Notes: generated by a model not told the origin, from the sequence alone. A stretch of 64,000 bases of DNA from Zopfochytrium polystomum (GCA_025765615.1 JAIVFJ010000187.1:1-64000); one strand, 5' to 3'. Counted from the stretch's first letter, positions 33,101 through 45,002 are shown. A program made the numbers and translations.

Positions 33101-36100
33101 CTACCTCGACCCGCTCAGCCGACGGATCCACCGCGAGCTCCTCACCTTCTCCATCGGTGCGCCACCGCCCGTCCCCGCCGAGTCAACACTGTCGAGGGAC
33201 CCGCCAGCACCCCGCGCGAAGCCGCGTTTCTGGAACTTCATCCCGTCCGAGACGACCGGTGGGACGCCGGCCACGGTCGGTGGAGCTCCCGGACCGCCGT
33301 CGACCGCCGAACCGCCGGCGCCGGCACCACCGCCGTTGCTCACGATCCCAAAGCTGCCGAGTCGTGGCGACTTGGGCGGCAGCCCAGTGCCGCCGGCGGT
33401 ACCGCTGCTCCCTCCCTCAGGCGAGCCGCCGGCGCCGGCGTCGTGGCGCATGCGGCGGACGCCGAGGTCGACGGCGGGCGGACCACGCTGGATCGGTTCA
33501 ATACGGGACATTCTGAACCAAGACGACGCCGACGACGAGGCCAGGGACGCTGCGGGGACGCGCGGTGGGGGGACCGCCCCCGCGTCAGCATCGACCAGGT
33601 TTCCGGACGACCGCGAGCGCAACAGGTTTGACGGGCGATGTTGGCCGGTTGACAACGACGTTGAGGGCGAGAACGAGGACGACGGATTCGGGACGGGCGG
33701 GGACTGCCGCGCAAAGGACATGAAGCCAAAAGTCGGGGAGCGGGGCGGGGGCGCGGCCGGGTTGGGAGCCGAGCCATTCGAGGACGCGAAGCCAGCCGAA
33801 GTAATGCGCGGAGACTTGCTCGACCAGCTTGTGGCGAATGAGCCAAGGGTGACGCGAGGTGAACGAGTGGCGGCGGCGGCCGCGCGGACGCCACCTGACG
33901 AGTACTGTCCGGAACCAGACGAAGTCGCTCCCGTTGATTCGACGGCAGCTGAAACGGATGAGCTTGGCCCACTCATAACGCTGAGCGGCAGGCCAGGAGA
34001 GCCCGTCGCTACTGCCGCCGCCTCCCTGCCCGAGGGCTCACCCATGGACGAAGTGCCAAGTGCGGGTGAACTCGTTCCGCGGGGTCCCGGCTTCATACCG
34101 CTGAACACATTCTTTGGTGAAGGAGTAGGCGCCGCGGTTGGAGCAGCAGCTGCAGGGCCAGCAGTGGAAGCGGAAGTTCCCATGTAAGAGAACCCAGCTC
34201 CGGGCGAGCTTGGTAGCACAACCTTCTTCCCCGGCACCACAGACTGCATTGAGGCCGCGGGCACCAGCGCCGGTGTCGGAGGGGCGACAAGGCTGCTCTG
34301 GGCGTTGGCGCGGTCCAGCACTGCTCGCGTTGCACGTGCCTTCCCCCTAACGATGGCCAGACGCATCGCTTCTACCCACGCCTCCATTCCCGCCTCCCCA
34401 GCCTTTCCAGAAAGCCGAATGTCCCATTCGATCTCGACTTGCTTGGTTGTGGGCGGAAGAGGTCCTGGGCCGGGCGGATTCGCAGAAGGCACTGGTCGGG
34501 ACGTGAGGGTGACAACAACCGGAAGCGTTCCAGCGTCGTCTATTGGCTGAGCGGAAAAGTCGCGGGTCGCGGCAATGGAGCTTCCAGGTCCGAGATTGAT
34601 CGAATCAATAGGAAGGTCCGTCGGTTGGCTCTGTGACGGTGCGAATGCGTGGAGACTAGTGTCGGCGAGGACTATAAGATGAGGAAGCCAGCGCAAGCTT
34701 GTTGCAGACTGGCGAGTGGGGTCGCTGACTATGCATAGACGTTCATGATGCTCGAACCTCGAAGTCGGCTGGGCCAACAGCTCTCGAAGTGTCATAAGAG
34801 GAGGTGGAGCTGGTACAGCGGCAATGACAGCAGGAGCGAGCAGAGGGGTGTGAGACATGAGAGGAGTGGTCGAAAGGTAAGGTGATGGAGGGACGTTTGA
34901 GTTCCGGGGTTGCTTCAAAATAGTGCGCGGCTTCTCCGACGTCTTCTCCGAGGAGGCCCTCTCTGAAGACTGAGAGGCTTGAGTAGGCTGCGGTGAAGGG
35001 GTGGGCTTGGGTCCAGTGGCCGAGGCTGAGGAGCTTGACACACATGCGACAGCAATCGATTCTGCAGTGGGTTCCTCATACTTTGGGGGTCGGTCTGAGC
35101 TGGTACTTGGCCTTGGAGGTGCGTCGGAGTTAGCACTAGCTCTGGGGATCTCTGACTGCTCCTGACTCGACCGCAAGGCGGCGGCGGCGATCGCCGCGCG
35201 TGATGCCGAATCGACGCTCGCAAACGTCTTGCCAGAATCCTGTCGGTCGACCGACTGGTCCGGCAACGTTGGGTTTCGCGGAAATGGGACACGAGGTGCG
35301 GGAGAGCGTGTTTCTGTTTCTGCTATAGACGAGATAACACTGGACGGAACAGCTGTGGCGGAAATGGGGATGGCAGAAATGGGGGCGGCATGCTCCACCG
35401 AGGCTGTACTTGGTGTAGGGGTCGAGGAGGCAAGATCGGCGGGCGTGAATGACACGGAAGATGACTCTGTAGCTGACCAAACAGGGAGGTCGAACGACCG
35501 TTTTGGTGCCTTTGGCCCTGCATTAGTGTCAACAACCATTTGCGGATTGCCCGAGCTGTGAACATCCGATCCTCCGCCCGCCGAGCTGGGGGCCCCAGAG
35601 CCACCATGATAAACTTCGCGACTGCTTGACCCGTCCACTGGGTTTTGGTTCCACCTGCTTCGATCAGGACGATTCCAGGCTATCACCTTTGGCCCAACAC
35701 TCGTGTGATCCTCGGCCGTTGCGAGGAGGGTGTCGGCGTCGCTCTGTGCGGTGGATGGTGCGTTCAGATGGGGCTGCTGGTGCGAAGTAGAAGTAGATGG
35801 GTCAGCAAGGTGAAGGGGTTGGCCCGACAGATCGTTGAATGCATGGACGTTGTGACTGAGCTTCTGCTGCAAACGCTGTTGACGCTGTTGCTGTTCCAGC
35901 TGCTGCTGCGCTAATCGTCGTTGTTGTTCGAGCAGTTTGGCTTGAACGTCCGCAATATTCGGCTGCAGGAAAGACGACGGAGGAGAAGGGGTCGATGACA
36001 CCGCGTGCGTCGGCTGAAGATATGGGGGCAAAAAGCGGTTTTGCTGCCTTTCTTCAGAGGCAAGAGGACGAGGATGCAAAGCAGGACTCGACGGTAGACT

Positions 36101-36880
36101 AGGGCGATCGCGTCGATCTGGTGGTGTTTGATAGACAGGGGTTGGGTAGTCGACTCCTTGCTGGATGCGGCTCGGTTGTCTCTGCGGTTCACCAGAAAAA
36201 AACTGTTGTGGGGACGGACCAGGCAGGAACTGCTGCTGTGGGCTGTGGAATGAGTGAGGCTGCATGGACGGAGAAGACGCATAGTGATTAGTGGTGAACC
36301 GTTCATGCTGATGCTGCAGTTGTTGCTGCAGTTGAAAGGGATGCTGTTGGGGATGGGGTTGATAGTTCATGCTCGGCGATGGGAAGCCTGTATAAGAAGC
36401 GGGTTGAGACAGCGGCACGTTTCCAGGAGGGGCTCGCGAGTGGGAGGCCTGGCTTTGGAGATCAAGCATTTGCTGCTGCTGATAGATGTTGTACGGTGCA
36501 GAGATGGGCCCAGAACCATTGCCGCTGAAGGAAGAAGGTTGGTGATGGCTGTGGTTGATGCTGATGGGTTGGATTGGGTATTGGTTGTGTTGCCTGTTCT
36601 GCATGCCCAAGCCTTGTTGGAGGTGTTGGAGGTGCTGCTGCTGCTCCTGCTGGTAGTGGCTTTGCAGCAGCAGCTGTTGTTGTTGTTGTTGTTGTTGTAG
36701 TTGTTGCTGCTGCTGCTGTTGTTGCTGGAGGTAGTACGGGTGGTCGTTGGTGTAGTAGTGTTGTTGAGGTTGTTGCTGTTGTTGTTGGGGGAAGTGCGAG
36801 GGGTGAGTGTTGGGTGTTTGTGGAGGGCCGGTGCCAAAGAAGCCGGCAGCGGCGGCGGCAGTGCCGGGGGCGTGCTGCAT
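33101..36880 (-). CDS. large Gln-rich PH-like domain protein
   Basis: Uninterrupted frame of 1,259 residues from the ATG at 36880 (MQHAPGTAAAAAGFF). Residues 1-370 are Gln/His-rich, with several poly-Gln runs coded by mixed CAA/CAG, and include a probable Gln/Arg coiled coil near 310-340 (KLLEQQRRLAQQQLEQ). Residues about 370-690 are Ser/Pro-rich. Residues about 694-862 form the PH-like domain: MTLRELLAQPTSRFEHHER, RWLPHLIVLADTSLHAF, IDSINLGPGSSI, VEIEWDIRLSGK, and a final helix with MEAWVEAMRLAIVRGKARA. The C-terminal 400 residues are Ser/Gly/Pro-rich and end SSRWIRRLSGSR. The PH-like block aligns motif by motif with the 17976 gene. It is likely a scaffold or membrane-associated protein; its ligand is unknown. 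No intron or frame break is seen. Confidence 0.87.
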   Translation of the reverse strand: MQHAPGTAAAAAGFFGTGPPQTPNTHPSHFPQQQQQQPQQHYYTNDHPYYLQQQQQQQQQLQQQQQQQQLLLQSHYQQEQQQHLQHLQQGLGMQNRQHNQYPIQPISINHSHHQPSSFSGNGSGPISAPYNIYQQQQMLDLQSQASHSRAPPGNVPLSQPASYTGFPSPSMNYQPHPQQHPFQLQQQLQHQHERFTTNHYASSPSMQPHSFHSPQQQFLPGPSPQQFFSGEPQRQPSRIQQGVDYPTPVYQTPPDRRDRPSLPSSPALHPRPLASEERQQNRFLPPYLQPTHAVSSTPSPPSSFLQPNIADVQAKLLEQQRRLAQQQLEQQQRQQRLQQKLSHNVHAFNDLSGQPLHLADPSTSTSHQQPHLNAPSTAQSDADTLLATAEDHTSVGPKVIAWNRPDRSRWNQNPVDGSSSREVYHGGSGAPSSAGGGSDVHSSGNPQMVVDTNAGPKAPKRSFDLPVWSATESSSVSFTPADLASSTPTPSTASVEHAAPISAIPISATAVPSSVISSIAETETRSPAPRVPFPRNPTLPDQSVDRQDSGKTFASVDSASRAAIAAAALRSSQEQSEIPRASANSDAPPRPSTSSDRPPKYEEPTAESIAVACVSSSSASATGPKPTPSPQPTQASQSSERASSEKTSEKPRTILKQPRNSNVPPSPYLSTTPLMSHTPLLAPAVIAAVPAPPPLMTLRELLAQPTSRFEHHERLCIVSDPTRQSATSLRWLPHLIVLADTSLHAFAPSQSQPTDLPIDSINLGPGSSIAATRDFSAQPIDDAGTLPVVVTLTSRPVPSANPPGPGPLPPTTKQVEIEWDIRLSGKAGEAGMEAWVEAMRLAIVRGKARATRAVLDRANAQSSLVAPPTPALVPAASMQSVVPGKKVVLPSSPGAGFSYMGTSASTAGPAAAAPTAAPTPSPKNVFSGMKPGPRGTSSPALGTSSMGEPSGREAAAVATGSPGLPLSVMSGPSSSVSAAVESTGATSSGSGQYSSGGVRAAAAATRSPRVTLGSFATSWSSKSPRITSAGFASSNGSAPNPAAPPPRSPTFGFMSFARQSPPVPNPSSSFSPSTSLSTGQHRPSNLLRSRSSGNLVDADAGAVPPPRVPAASLASSSASSWFRMSRIEPIQRGPPAVDLGVRRMRHDAGAGGSPEGGSSGTAGGTGLPPKSPRLGSFGIVSNGGGAGAGGSAVDGGPGAPPTVAGVPPVVSDGMKFQKRGFARGAGGSLDSVDSAGTGGGAPMEKVRSSRWIRRLSGSR

Positions 36881-37006
36881 TGATTGATTTTGTTATTGTT
36901 TGGTTGTTTATTTTATTTAGTGTGGTCGATCAAACGACCGTAAAAAGAAAAAACAATAGAAAAAAAGAAAAAATAGTCAGCCATTGTGTCTTCTGATTGA
37001 TGAATT

Positions 37007-37085
<79 letters not shown>

Positions 37086-38015
37086 TCTCTCTCGTTGTGC
37101 TTGGGTTGCACACCTTCCTCAATTGCAGGCCAGTCTGTCTGCCTGTCTCAGCGGCGAAAGAAGAAAAATTGGAAAAAAACACCCAGCTGAAACAGCCTCC
37201 CAATCTGCGCGCGCTTTCCTTGTGCTGGCCTTTTTTTCCTTTTTGTTTCTTTGTTAGTTTGTTTGTTTGTTTGTTTGTTGGTTTTGCTTTGTTTTTTCTC
37301 TTCTTCTTTTGCTCTTCCGGTTAAGGCTGTGTGTGGTGGGAGAGGGCACACCTGTTTTTTCGTCGCAAATGGTTTCGCCGCGCGCTCGTTTCGCACGCAC
37401 TCTCGCCTTCCCGTCTTTACTCCCCATGACTACTGACCGCAACTGATCTCTGGTTGGGGGGGCCCCGGCGCGACAATTATAACCGGCAGCAGGAGCGCTC
37501 ACGTCTGGGATCTGTGCTCTTGCTTACGCGAGTGTCTGCCTGCACCCCCTCCTGGCTGTCTTCAAGGTTCCTGACAAGGACGATTCTTCCAAGGCGCTTG
37601 TCTCCCTCCACAAACGAGAAGACCTTGGCGCAGGCATTGTTCCATAAGAGACCCCAACCGCGAAAGCACGGGTGTAGGCAAAAGGCAACGGGAAAACAAA
37701 AAAATCTGGCGGAGCGGAATATGGAAAACTTCATTGGGAGGACAGGCCGCTCGCTGAGGCACTCCTTACAGCAATTTGTTCCAAAATGGGCTGGGCACGG
37801 CTGCGCCATTGCCAGCAACTTTACGAGAACGACATCAGTGAGAAACCGAAAAACAGATCCGCGCAACGCTGGTAGCGAAAGCAAGCAACTCAGAAGAGAG
37901 TGAAAGGAGAGGAAACAGAAACAAAACATTAGCGGGGAGATCGACAGAAAACAAAGGGAGGATAGCACGAAGAGAGAAGACCCAAAATAAGCGCTTCAGA
38001 GAGCGTTGCGCACAC
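36881..38015. repeat. intergenic with (TC)n and (GTTT)n tracts
   Basis: Upstream of the 33101-36880 gene and downstream of the CFA gene. It has (TC)n from about 37011 to 37082 with a short CGCG interruption, and (GTTT)n at about 37255-37280. Open frames at 37454-37968 on both strands show no coding character. Confidence 0.7.
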
Positions 38016-39665
38016 TCAATTTTGCCGCTGTCTCTGGAATAAATAGTGCACCACAATCCACTCTTGCCCTTGGTCGTAGTTGAACAGCTCCGCGACCGAC
38101 ATGTAAAAGATGCGCCACCGTTGAAACCAGATGTGCGCCAGCTCCGTTGTGCCGTGGCACTCGGCGAGGGCCTCCAGAGCCTTGGGTTTGTTGGCATCGA
38201 GCCGACGCAGCCAGTCTTCGGCGGTTGAACCTGCAACAATGCCGTCTTGTTAGTCACGGATGCCAAACGACAGGACAATACGAGAAAAGGACGCGACATC
38301 TCACCGTAGTTTCGCCCGTCGACAGTCCATCGGTCAAGCACCTTCAAGTCGTCCTGGAACCACAAAAACAGGTCCTCCGATGGCATCGTTCCACCGGTAA
38401 AAAAGAACTTTGCCATCCACGAGTGATCCTCGTCCGTCTTAAAGTCGTACGGCATCTCCTTGTGCGCGAACACGTGCACAAACAGCCTCCCGACCTCAGG
38501 CTTGAGCCACTCGCTGACTTTTTTCAGCAGCGACGCAAAGTTCTTCATGTGCTCAAACATCTCGACCGAGACGATGCGATCGAACCCGCCGTCCTTGAGC
38601 ACCTCGGCGGGGAACTGGAACACGTTGATGTCGCCCGTGTACACCGTCACGTTCGTGATGCCGCGCGCCTTGGCCGCGTTGTTGATGTACTCGCGCTGGC
38701 TGGCCGAGTTGGAGAGCGCCGTGAAGCGGGATTTTGGGAACCGCGTCGCCGCGTGCAGGCAAAAGGAGCCCCAGCCGCAGCCCAGGTCCAGCACGTGCTG
38801 CCCGTCCCGGATGTCGGCGCGCTCGAGGTAGAGGTCGAGCATGGCGATTTCGGCCTCCTCGAGGGTTTTGGCGCCTTGCGTTGTGTTGTTTTTTTTTTGT
38901 TTTTTTTTGTTTTGTTGTTGGTTTTTGTTTTGTTTTGTTTTGTCAGCCTTTTGTGGGAAAGCAATCGAGTTGACGATGTGGAGCATCTCAGCTCCTTAAA
39001 TGCATGGCTTGACGCCATGCTTTGGCGGGGTTGGGCGGGGTACGCTCGCACACACGCATGCACTTGCACGCACACGAACGCACACCTACACACGTACGCA
39101 TATGGACGCACGCACATGCACGCTAGGAAGTACACGCAAGCAACACGCACACAAACACACACGCACACACGCACACACCGCCCAACCAACACACCCCTCC
39201 TCCTCCTCACTTCATCAACACCCAACAAAGAAAGACAGACCCAAACAACTCACCGCTCTCATAAAAGCAGCTCGAATACTTCATCGCCTCTCCGAGGTGG
39301 CACCGAAAGAACCTCGCGGGCACCTCGTAGTGCTGGTCGTTTGCCTCCTTGGTGTTGATCGCGATGGCGGCGCGGTCGCGCAGCTTGCGCACGTAGGCGG
39401 TCTTTGCGGCGTTGCGGACCGTGAGGGTGGGGTCGGCGGTCTTGGAGTTGCCGCGCCGGCACTGGTCGGCGCGCCGCGAGAGGAGGTGGCGGATGCCGCT
39501 GCGGACCACCGCGTCGGGGAGGATGCCGGCGTCGAGGACCGGCTCGTAGTAGGCGGCCCAGCCCTGTGGGGGCGGCGCCGGCTTGTCGTCCTCGGTCGCG
39601 ACGACTGCGGCTGCCGTTGAGGTTGATGGCGTGGTGGTGGCGGGTACGTCGGTGGGGGTGGGCAT
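38016..39665 (-). CDS. cfa: cyclopropane-fatty-acyl-phospholipid synthase, three exons
   Basis: SAM-dependent methyltransferase of the CFA synthase family, which adds a methylene bridge to unsaturated acyl chains of membrane phospholipids. Exons are 39665-39254, 38874-38305 and 38230-38016, giving 398 residues, close to the family size. The joints are in frame (phase 1 at both): ...FYESG|AKTLEEAE and ...GRNYG|STAEDW. Motifs: NDQHYEVPARFF and KYSSCFYESG before the first intron, then the SAM-binding VLDLGCGWGSFCLHAA, SVEMFEHMKN, FFFTGGTMPSEDLF, and the C-terminal FYMSVAELFNYDQGQEW and HYLFQR. Intron 1 (379 bp) contains GT-rich microsatellite and CAAAA tracts; intron 2 is 74 bp. The N-terminal 30 residues are Thr/Ala-rich and might include a targeting signal, but none is clear. 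Confidence 0.95.
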
Positions 39666-40290
39666 GCTGGTTACGTTCGGGGTTGATTGTTTTGGTTTTT
39701 TTTTGTTCGTTTTCGCAGTTGCTTATTCGCTTCTTCAATTTTTTTTCTCTTCTTCGTGTTGATTCTTTGGCAGGCTCGCGGATTGGAGGGCAGACCGATC
39801 GGAAAAAAAGAGCCAATTCGGTAGCCTGGACATCCACTATCATACTATCATGGATTATTGCCCGATTACCCAGTAAAAGAAGAGTGTGCGGAAAAACTAG
39901 TGTCGTGGGTGTGTAGAGTTGCGCGGAGGTTTTGAGCGGACAATCCCACCCCACCTTGTGCGTATATCCATAGTGTCTGGCTCGCCTCTTGTTTCTTTTC
40001 CCATTATTTTCTCAGACTTCTGTTTGTGTGAGCTATCTGCGGGCCTGGCTGCTGTGCTGTTCGTTCTTCTACATTTCTGTTCCAACAGCGAATGTCGGAG
40101 CTAAAATGTTTGTCAGACAATCTGTGTTCCATTTTTCCGCCCCCTCTGGCGTTTCGATTTGGGATTGTCTGAACTTGCCATGTCATAAACAGTTCAGGTT
40201 CAAAGGTTGGTTCAAGACCCAAATCCAACTCCTGCCTCACCCCAGCCCCGAATTTAAAGATGATGATGGAAGACTCAGTGAAAGCCCCCT
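39666..40290. other. 5' flank of the CFA gene, no gene
   Basis: T-rich next to the CFA start and then unremarkable sequence up to the LTR insertion. It presumably holds the CFA promoter; no clear TATA is seen. Confidence 0.45.
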
Positions 40291-40295
40291 CCACT

Positions 40296-40710
40296 TGTTG
40301 GGCGGAACTGACTGGTTAGCAGCAAGAGGCACAAGACAGACCCGAACCTATTGTGACTGTCAGTTATCGTTCTCACAATGCCATGGAAGAGCGAGCCACT
40401 GCCAATGCAGACCTGGGCACTGGCTTGCGCTGATGACAAATACTCCAAGTATTAAGTGGAACAGAAACCCGGTGTCAACAGTTTTCCTCCTCCTCTGCTC
40501 AAGCAAATAATATAGGAGAGGTTTTTACCCTGTGCCAGTCACACTTGCCTAGCAACTATATTACAGCGTGTATATCATCTCATGTATCAATAATTCATAA
40601 CCGAGGTATTTTTTCTCTTTCTCTCCAAGTTGGGAGAAGAACCACCCACAAACACACATCTCCACTTCATTCACTCCTTCCACTCACTCACTCAGAGTAG
40701 ATTGTTTACA
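40296..40710 (+). mobile_element. LTR family 1, solo LTR with perfect target duplication
   Basis: 415 bp from TGTTGGGCGGAACTG to GATTGTTTACA, flanked by CCACT on both sides (40291-40295 and 40711-40715). It contains CACTCACTCACTC near the end. This is the reference copy of the family. With no internal region between its target duplications, it is the product of LTR-LTR recombination. Confidence 0.95.
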
Positions 40711-40925
40711 CCACTGACAAGTCGGGAAGGATCAGTGGTCGTTTCACGGGACTAGCACTGCAGTCGGCTCTTTGCATTCACACAGGGCTGCTCAGAAGCT
40801 GTTGCTCGCTTGTTGGCAGCTGTGGTGGTTGTGGGCGTTGTGTGCATTGCCTCCAGCGTGGCAGTGGGGCTGTGGAATGATTGATGGGTGGCAGTGGCAG
40901 GCCCTTAAGCAGTGCAGTACAGTGC

Positions 40926-41954
40926 TGTTGAGATTCGACCCACGGGGTACACTACGCCCGTTACTGATGATCCCTTTGAGAACTCCATCCAATCACATTG
41001 GATGGGGTGTTTGAAGGGCTCAGTAGATTCAATACTTGAATGGGGCGCTCGGAAGGGCTAATCTGTTCTCAATAAAAAGAGATAGGCAAAGGCAGCTGTT
41101 GTTCTAGCTTTGTTCATCCTACCGGTAGGAACAATGCAATTAGAACATGCACAAAAACGCTCAAACTACGCACTCTGCACATGTAACACAGCACAGCAAG
41201 CATGCAGAAGCAGTGTACCACTGCCCCATGCTCCAGAATTCCGCTCTCTGCATCAGAATTCCGCTCCCTAATCCAGGATTCCAGCCTCCTTGCTGTGCTG
41301 TGCAATCTGAGCAATGCAACAGGCATTTAGGAATCAGGGATTGCACCAATCACTGCATTTCTAAAAGTGAGATAAAAACTGCGCTCACCAGAGATTGCAC
41401 CAATCATTGGATTTCTAAAAACAAGGAAAACAGCAGCTTGTTTCCCAAACAAGCTTCCTGATTTGGAAACAACCAAACCAATTTACAAATAACTGTTTCT
41501 CAAACAAGCTGTAAATTGGTTCCTGGTGGTACTCAGCCCAGACAAAGTACTCAGCCCAAGGTGGTACTCAGCCCTGGCTGGTACTTAGCCCAGGCTGGGA
41601 GTTGGTGCTCAGCCTGTTTTATCTCATTTCTGTGGCCTGCTCTGTGCAGCCCACTGCTCCCTCTGTTTTCTGATGGCTCCCAACCTGCAGGAGTATAAAA
41701 GCAGCAACCTCTCACAGAGATCAAACAAGGAATCCAACCCCCTCCTTGCTGCTTTGACAGAATTCAGTGCAAAACAAGCCAATCTCTCTTCCTCCATTTG
41801 CTCTCTCTTCCATCTCTGCCCACTCACTCCTCTGTCCTCTCCCCATCCTCTCACTTATCCCCCTTTTCCATCATCACTGCCCTCTCTCTCTCTCTCTCTC
41901 TCTCTTCATCCCCACACACACCAAGTCCCTCCAGTCCTGGGTGGGATTTCATCA
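40926..41954 (+). mobile_element. LTR family 3, left inverted copy
   Basis: 1,029 bp from TGTTGAGATTCGACC to GGGATTTCATCA. Internal features include AATAAAAAGAGATAGG, repeats of GGTACTCAGCCC type, TATAAAAGCAGC at 41694, and a (TC)n tract at 41881-41902. It is nearly identical to 45003-46031 in reverse orientation and to the 61223-62412 copy apart from repeat length. No target duplication (AGTGC on the left, TATAG on the right). Open frames inside it are not genes. Confidence 0.88.
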
Positions 41955-43450
41955 TATAGGGAATGAAGAGAGAGAAATCTCGAAGCGTTGTGACATTGCA
42001 ACTGTTGTCGATGAGTACAGGAAAAGAAATAGGAAGGGAAGGGACATCAACTGCAAATGCCCGGATTACTCCCGGGCCATCCAAAAATCCTGTTGACTTT
42101 CATCTTGTTCAGTCTCTGATTGGAGTTGCGTTTCCATCCACAATTGCTGTTCTGCAGCATACTGCTCACTTTGCTGGTCATCCCAATCACCGTTCTGTCG
42201 CAGGAGTGCTTGGTTTTCAGGTATCTGCTGTTGTGGAGGGTTTGGTTGCTGGAGTAAGAGCGCATTTGGATTTGCTGGTGGTTGATGCTGTTGCTGTTGC
42301 TGCAATTGCTGAAGAAATGTGTTGGCACACTGTCGAGCAACATGACCATAGCCTCCACATGCATGACATTGGACTCCAAAAGACTGTTGCTGTGCAGGGT
42401 ACCAACTCCCCCCAGAGCCACGTCCCATTGCGGTACCACCAGTTGCTGTTCCACGTGAACTTAGTCCTCGCCATGTTCCTCGGCCTTGGCCAAAACCACC
42501 ATATGGGCGCAGTGTGTACTGTTGGGACTGAGGGTTTTGGTACTGCAAGGTTGTTGGGCGGATATTAGGATACGGCTGGTACTGCTGAGGTTTATGATAA
42601 CTGCCACGACCACGGAGTTGACTATAGTGTACTTTTGGCCAAATAATTACATTTGCTGTTGGTGTAGTGACTTCTGGAACGGCTGTTGTCAGGTCCCGCT
42701 CCTGTTGTGCTGCAAGTCGATCCCGCCTCATGGAATGATGAATCATTACTGACAGGAGACTGCATGGCTGAATGTTCAGAGGATAAAGGCAGTTACTTTG
42801 ATGCATATCAAAAGCGAAGAGCAAAACACTTGGCAGATTGATTATTAGTTGATGGAGCTGGTTGGTTTTTGAGGACCTCTGCTGTTTGTTGTTCAATCAA
42901 TATGAATGGCAGATAACCAGGATAGTAGTAGTTGGTGTGGTGATTACTGGTGCAGTAGTAGCCGAGTGATTGTTCCTTGATCAGCCAGCTCGATGTGTTG
43001 CTTATCATAGTTGTTTTGTCAAACAGGTTATTGAAGAGTGAGATTAGTTTGGCTAAACTTGTTGACTGAGGAGCTGGGTTGCCGACAACAAGAAAAACTT
43101 TTCCTTTTCCCGTATCAAACAGGCTTTGGCCCACTGAGCCAACAAAGATTCAAACAACTTATTGCAAAAAGGGCAAATATGATGGAGAAGTTCTCCATCT
43201 GCTGATTTTGCAAAGCTGTCGACTCGATTTTGCGCTTCGGTGAATTGGGTAATGAAGGCATCTGAGGCTTCAGTTGGTTCCATTTTGATGCATTCAAAGT
43301 CATCAATGATCTCCTTTGCAAGTCCCTGGTCTGCTGTGCGGCAAATTATTTCTAATTTGCCAACCAATTCGTAAGCAAGGTTTCGACCAGGTGTGATTTG
43401 GGTGAGAAGGGTTTCTCTGGTCCATGAGGCAGAGGCACCAATTGGAATCT
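41955..43450 (-). pseudogene. diverged copia gag and protease start
   Basis: On the minus strand this matches copy B gag from its knuckle region back: CHACGGYGHVARQC, the RGRGTWRGLSS Gly/Arg segment, the Gln-rich tail and the terminal DFWMARE stop. It is followed (towards 41955) by the start of pol, where the protease motif reads VLIDNSCNVTTL. Towards 43367 the capsid part (GLAKEIIDDFECIKMEPTEA) is more divergent and in several frames, with an extra insert at about 42735-42900. Cut at 41954 by LTR family 3. Confidence 0.8.
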
Positions 43451-44359
43451 CTGTCCTTGGAATGGTCCATCTCTGATGAGATAGGTTCCAGTGTTGCAGA
43501 GGTCTAGTGGATCAACTGTATCATTCTGCTCCGCATTGATGTAACTTGTGTCAATGCAGTGGCGTAAGTCGATATTTTTGTTGGAGAGTTCTGTTGGTTG
43601 AGTCAGTAGTCATGTTGTTTTCTCAGGACGATTATGTGTGCCAAGTTTGAAAGGATTTCGTTGGATTTTGGGTGTGTTGTGAAGGTGGTGTTGCAGCAGA
43701 TGAAATGTTGGTTTGTTAGCTTGGTGTGTGTCAGGTAGGGGGGGGGGTCGTTGTCTCCAATTGGGGACAAAAAATCAAAAATTAATGGTGAGGGTTGGAG
43801 GTAATCTGGTGACCCTGAATGGAAAAAGGCGTCGCTTATCACAAAGGAGAGTGATTTTGGGATGCCACCAGTCACAATTGTGTAGTCCAGAAGCAGGCTT
43901 TTCCAATGATAGCTTGGGGTCAGATGGGGGAGGCCTGGATGGCCAGCAAATTGTGGTTGAAATTGGAAAAGTGAACGCAAACTTCAGAGGCCGTGTATAC
44001 AATGTAGGAGCGTCCAATCTGCGATCAGGAGGGTTGATGTCTGTAGCGCCTGTGATCGGTCCACAAAGTTGGCAGATCTGAAAAGCGTCCAACCCCTTCT
44101 ACTGATTGGATCTGGCTGGAACCTAGGGGTTTGTGATTGGGATGGGTAACAGTTGTGTGTGAAAGAATTCGCGTTCCTGGCTGATTGATGGATTGTACTG
44201 CTGTGGTGTACACTACTGAAGGTGATGATGGTGGGAGGTTGATCTTGGCTTCTGTCAGTCTTGTGTCTTTATGCAAAACTGTTACAAGGATCATCACTTG
44301 CAAAATGCTGCAAGTCATCCTTGCACAGAAGTATCAGGTCAAAGCTCCTGCTCACTGCT
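43451..44359. other. unassigned part of the minus-strand copia
   Basis: A stretch with overlapping minus-strand frames (for example 43603-43980 and 43775-44092) that I cannot match to copy B. A G10 run lies at about 43740. It could be decayed copia or another insert. Confidence 0.3.
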
Positions 44360-45002
44360 TACACCAAAAGACCCAAAACTAAAAGTTCCTCCAAATAGAA
44401 CATAATAGCCAAGCTGTGATTCCCATCTGAGTGGACACCATGAGCAGCAGCAGAGTAATTGGCTGTATCTGTGCAGTTGCAAGAATAGAATAAACCATAC
44501 TCACTATTACAGTTGAGATATTCGAGAACCTGCATAAAGATCTTCATGTGTTGCTCGCTGGGATGCTTGCTGAAGGCACCAATATATGAAACTGGTGGGG
44601 CAAGGTCTGGTCGTGTGTGTGTTGCAAGGTGGTTGATGCTGCCAGGATTGCCTGGTACAGTCCATGCTCTGCGGCTGCTTCATTGATCCCATGTGGTTGA
44701 AGATTGAGAGTACTGGGAGGACAGTTACTGCAATGTACTTGTTGATAATATTTGCATGGCGTTGAAGTAATGCCTCGAAAAAGGCTTTCTGGTGCAAGAA
44801 GATTCCGTTATGGCAGATCTTGATGCTGTGTTGAGATGTGAGTGCTGCAAGATCAAGGAGAAAGACAGAATCTTGAGTGAATGGCATCCCAGCAGTTGGA
44901 TCTTGGAGGACATGCGACGCAGAGAGGAGTGGTTTCTTGAGTGATGGGACATGAAGCACATTGCAGAGCACCACATGAAATCAGGAAAAGTGAGAGTGAC
45001 AG
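44360..45002 (-). pseudogene. diverged copia pre-integrase and RT/RNase H fragments
   Basis: Minus-strand pieces: NVLHVPSLKKPLLSASHVL and DSVFLLDLA (the region before integrase), then HQKAFFEALLQRHANI, and then, in another frame, a stretch matching the RT C-terminus and RNase H of copy B (pattern SEYGLFYS...AAHGVHSDGN). The integrase and most of RT are deleted between them. An inactive remnant. Confidence 0.75.

Noticed and set aside
41114..41326. Open frames repeated identically at 41114-41326, 45631-45843 and similarly at 61411-61683
   Set aside because: They are copies of LTR family 3 sequence, not genes.
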